This document shows positions 62,429-64,000 of a stretch of 64,000 bases of DNA, one piece after another (position 1 is the stretch's first letter; every line of letters starts with the position of its first letter). The position numbers and the translations under genes are program-made. The notes beneath the pieces were generated by a model. That model was not told the DNA's origin and searched no databases. It worked only from the letters and a program-made list of their open reading frames with translations. Origin of the DNA: Porphyrobacter sp. GA68 (GTDB lineage Bacteria; Pseudomonadota; Alphaproteobacteria; Sphingomonadales; Sphingomonadaceae); the NCBI RefSeq assembly GCF_022605525.1, contig NZ_JAKQYJ010000001.1, positions 434,001-498,000 of the forward strand, in the 5' to 3' direction.

Positions 62429-64000
62429 TCACATCCGGAAGACGCCGAACCGGGGCGCATCCGGGATCGGCGCTTCCAGCGTCGCGGCGAAGGCGAGGCC
62501 AAGGACGTCGCGCGTCTGCACCGGGTCGATTACCCCGTCATCCCACAGGCGCGCGGTGGCGTAGTAGGGGTTGCCTTCGTCCTCGTATTTCTGCCGGATA
62601 GGCGCCTTGAACGCCTCTGCCTCCTCCGGGGTCCAGCGGTCGGCGTCGCGGTGGACGGTGGCGAGCACGCTGGCCGCCTGCTCCCCGCCCATCACGGAAA
62701 TGCGCGCGTTGGGCCAGGTGAACAGGAAGCGCGGGGAATAGGCGCGGCCCGCCATGCCGTAATTGCCCGCCCCGAAGCTGCCACCGATGACAACGGTGAT
62801 CTTGGGCACCTGCGCCGTCGCCACCGCCGTAACCAGCTTGGCGCCATGCTTGGCGATGCCCTCCGCCTCGTAGCGGCCGCCGACCATGAAGCCGGAGATG
62901 TTCTGCAGGAACAGCAGCGGAACCCGCCGCTGGCAGGCCAGCTCGATGAAATGCGCCCCCTTCATCGCGGACTCGCTGAACAGCACGCCATTGTTGGCGA
63001 GGATCGCCACCGGCATGCCCCAGATATGGGCGAAACCGCACACCAGCGTCGTGCCGTAATGCTGCTTGAACTCGTGGAACTCGGATCCGTCAACGATGCG
63101 CGCGATCACCTCGCGCACGTCATAGGGGGCGCGCACATCGTCAGGGATGAGGGCGTAGAGGTCGTCGGAGTCTAACCGTGGCGGCCGCGGGTCTTTCAGC
63201 GCGATGTCGCGGGCCGCGCCCGTGTTCGCGCCCAGATGGCTCACGATGTCGCGCACGATGGTCAGCGCGTGTTCGTCGTTCTCGGCCAGATGGTCGACCA
63301 CGCCCGATTTCCTGGCGTGCAGGTCGCCGCCACCCAGATCCTCGGCGGTGATCTCCTCTCCGGTGGCGGCCTTTACCAGCGGCGGTCCGGCAAGGAAGAT
63401 GGTGCCCTGTTCGCGCACGATCACCGTCTCGTCCGACATGGCGGGGACATAGGCGCCGCCCGCGGTGCACGATCCCATCACGCAGGCGATCTGCGGAATG
63501 CCGAGCGAGGACATCTGCGCCTGGTTGAAGAAGATGCGCCCGAAATGGTCGCGGTCGGGAAACACCTCGGCCTGATACGGCAGGTTCGCACCCCCGCTGT
63601 CGACAAGATAAATGCACGGCAGGCGGTTTTCCTGCGCGATCTCCTGCGCGCGCAGGTGCTTCTTGACCGTCAGGGGGTAGTAGGAGCCGCCCTTCACGGT
63701 GGGATCGTTGGCGGCGATCATCACCTGCCGGCCCGACACGCGGCCGATGCCCGCGATCATGGACGCGCCATTGACGTCGCCTTCGTACATCCCGTTCGCC
63801 GCCAGCTGCCCGATCTCCAGGAACGGCGAGCCCGGATCGAGCAGGCGTTCCACCCGGTCGCGCGGCAACAGCTTGCCCCGCGCGACATGCCGTTCGCGGT
63901 GCTTTTCAGGCCCGCCCAGCGCCGCCTGCGCAACGCGCGCGCGCAATTCTTCGGCCAAGGCCTTGTTATGTGCGAAGCGGGCCTTGGCATCGGCGCTGTC
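62429..64000 (-). CDS. mccB: Acyl-CoA carboxylase carboxyltransferase (beta) subunit, methylcrotonyl-CoA carboxylase type, 5' partial
   Basis: At least 523 residues; the N-terminus is cut by the window edge (the frame continues to 64000 with [14 protein letters not shown]). Crotonase-fold carboxyltransferase with [61 protein letters not shown] and [33 protein letters not shown]. This wording is that of the beta subunit of methylcrotonyl-CoA carboxylase (leucine degradation); geranyl-CoA carboxylase is the close alternative. The biotin-carrying alpha subunit should lie outside the window. Confidence 0.92.
   Translation of the reverse strand, partial: DSADAKARFAHNKALAEELRARVAQAALGGPEKHRERHVARGKLLPRDRVERLLDPGSPFLEIGQLAANGMYEGDVNGASMIAGIGRVSGRQVMIAANDPTVKGGSYYPLTVKKHLRAQEIAQENRLPCIYLVDSGGANLPYQAEVFPDRDHFGRIFFNQAQMSSLGIPQIACVMGSCTAGGAYVPAMSDETVIVREQGTIFLAGPPLVKAATGEEITAEDLGGGDLHARKSGVVDHLAENDEHALTIVRDIVSHLGANTGAARDIALKDPRPPRLDSDDLYALIPDDVRAPYDVREVIARIVDGSEFHEFKQHYGTTLVCGFAHIWGMPVAILANNGVLFSESAMKGAHFIELACQRRVPLLFLQNISGFMVGGRYEAEGIAKHGAKLVTAVATAQVPKITVVIGGSFGAGNYGMAGRAYSPRFLFTWPNARISVMGGEQAASVLATVHRDADRWTPEEAEAFKAPIRQKYEDEGNPYYATARLWDDGVIDPVQTRDVLGLAFAATLEAPIPDAPRFGVFRM

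Overview
The window is GC-rich, densely packed chromosomal DNA, most likely from an alphaproteobacterium of the order Sphingomonadales (Erythrobacteraceae or Sphingomonadaceae). Signs are the PEPxxWA-type CTERM tail on a secreted protein, GTG/ATG starts joined by ATGA or GTGA overlaps, a putA/mtnP/dcd/guaA/gyrB/nrdAB/argB core set, a TonB receptor, and a zinc-ribbon protein divergent from ftsEX. Placement below order level is inference.

Left part (1-9.6 kb): the end of a PDZ-type protease, a class A penicillin-binding protein, msrB, a GST-fold protein resembling the division factor FzlA, hisC, and a tightly overlapped ftsE-ftsX-ydcF-plsC operon. A zinc-ribbon/DUF3426 protein and tRNA-Leu(GAG) follow. 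Behind the tRNA is a patch of degenerate DNA with a broken PIN-like gene next to a 10-bp inverted repeat.

11.9-17.2 kb carries an alternative terminal oxidase cluster: CtaG-like and CopD-like membrane proteins, a convergent DUF2231 protein, a CuA-type subunit II with an unusual ligand position, a fused subunit I/III, and a small membrane protein. A LysR regulator, a pirin and an FMN reductase follow. 19.7-26.9 kb holds mtnP, bifunctional putA, dcd, a DoxX protein and a saccharopine-dehydrogenase-like enzyme. 27-29.2 kb is a zinc-type TonB receptor with a His/Asp loop and a Zur-like sequence at its start codon. Next come tRNA-Gly(GCC), a thioredoxin-TPR co-chaperone, a LON-domain protein, marC, folD, yggT, argB and a nuclease.

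36.8-40.7 kb is a visibly more AT-rich accessory island. An HNH-like gene on the minus strand is split by a complete 2439-bp IS1595-family element (37781-40219) with 23-bp perfect terminal inverted repeats and an 8-bp target duplication. Removing the element and one duplication restores one reading frame of about 366 codons. Besides its transposase the element carries three plus-strand cargo genes, including a DUF1828-like protein. This is the best candidate here for an undescribed system.

Right part (40.7-64 kb): nrdB and nrdA (separated by small stress-type genes and an acyltransferase), a PEP-CTERM protein, a YciF-like ferritin-fold protein, nadB (no normal start codon visible), a ChaA-type antiporter, an ABC ATPase, a zf-CHCC protein, an OmpA lipoprotein, nth, gloA, a VIT-family transporter, guaA, gyrB, an AI-2E-type permease, a 3-hydroxybutyrate-dehydrogenase-like SDR, a HXXEE protein, and a partial acyl-CoA carboxylase beta subunit running off the right edge.
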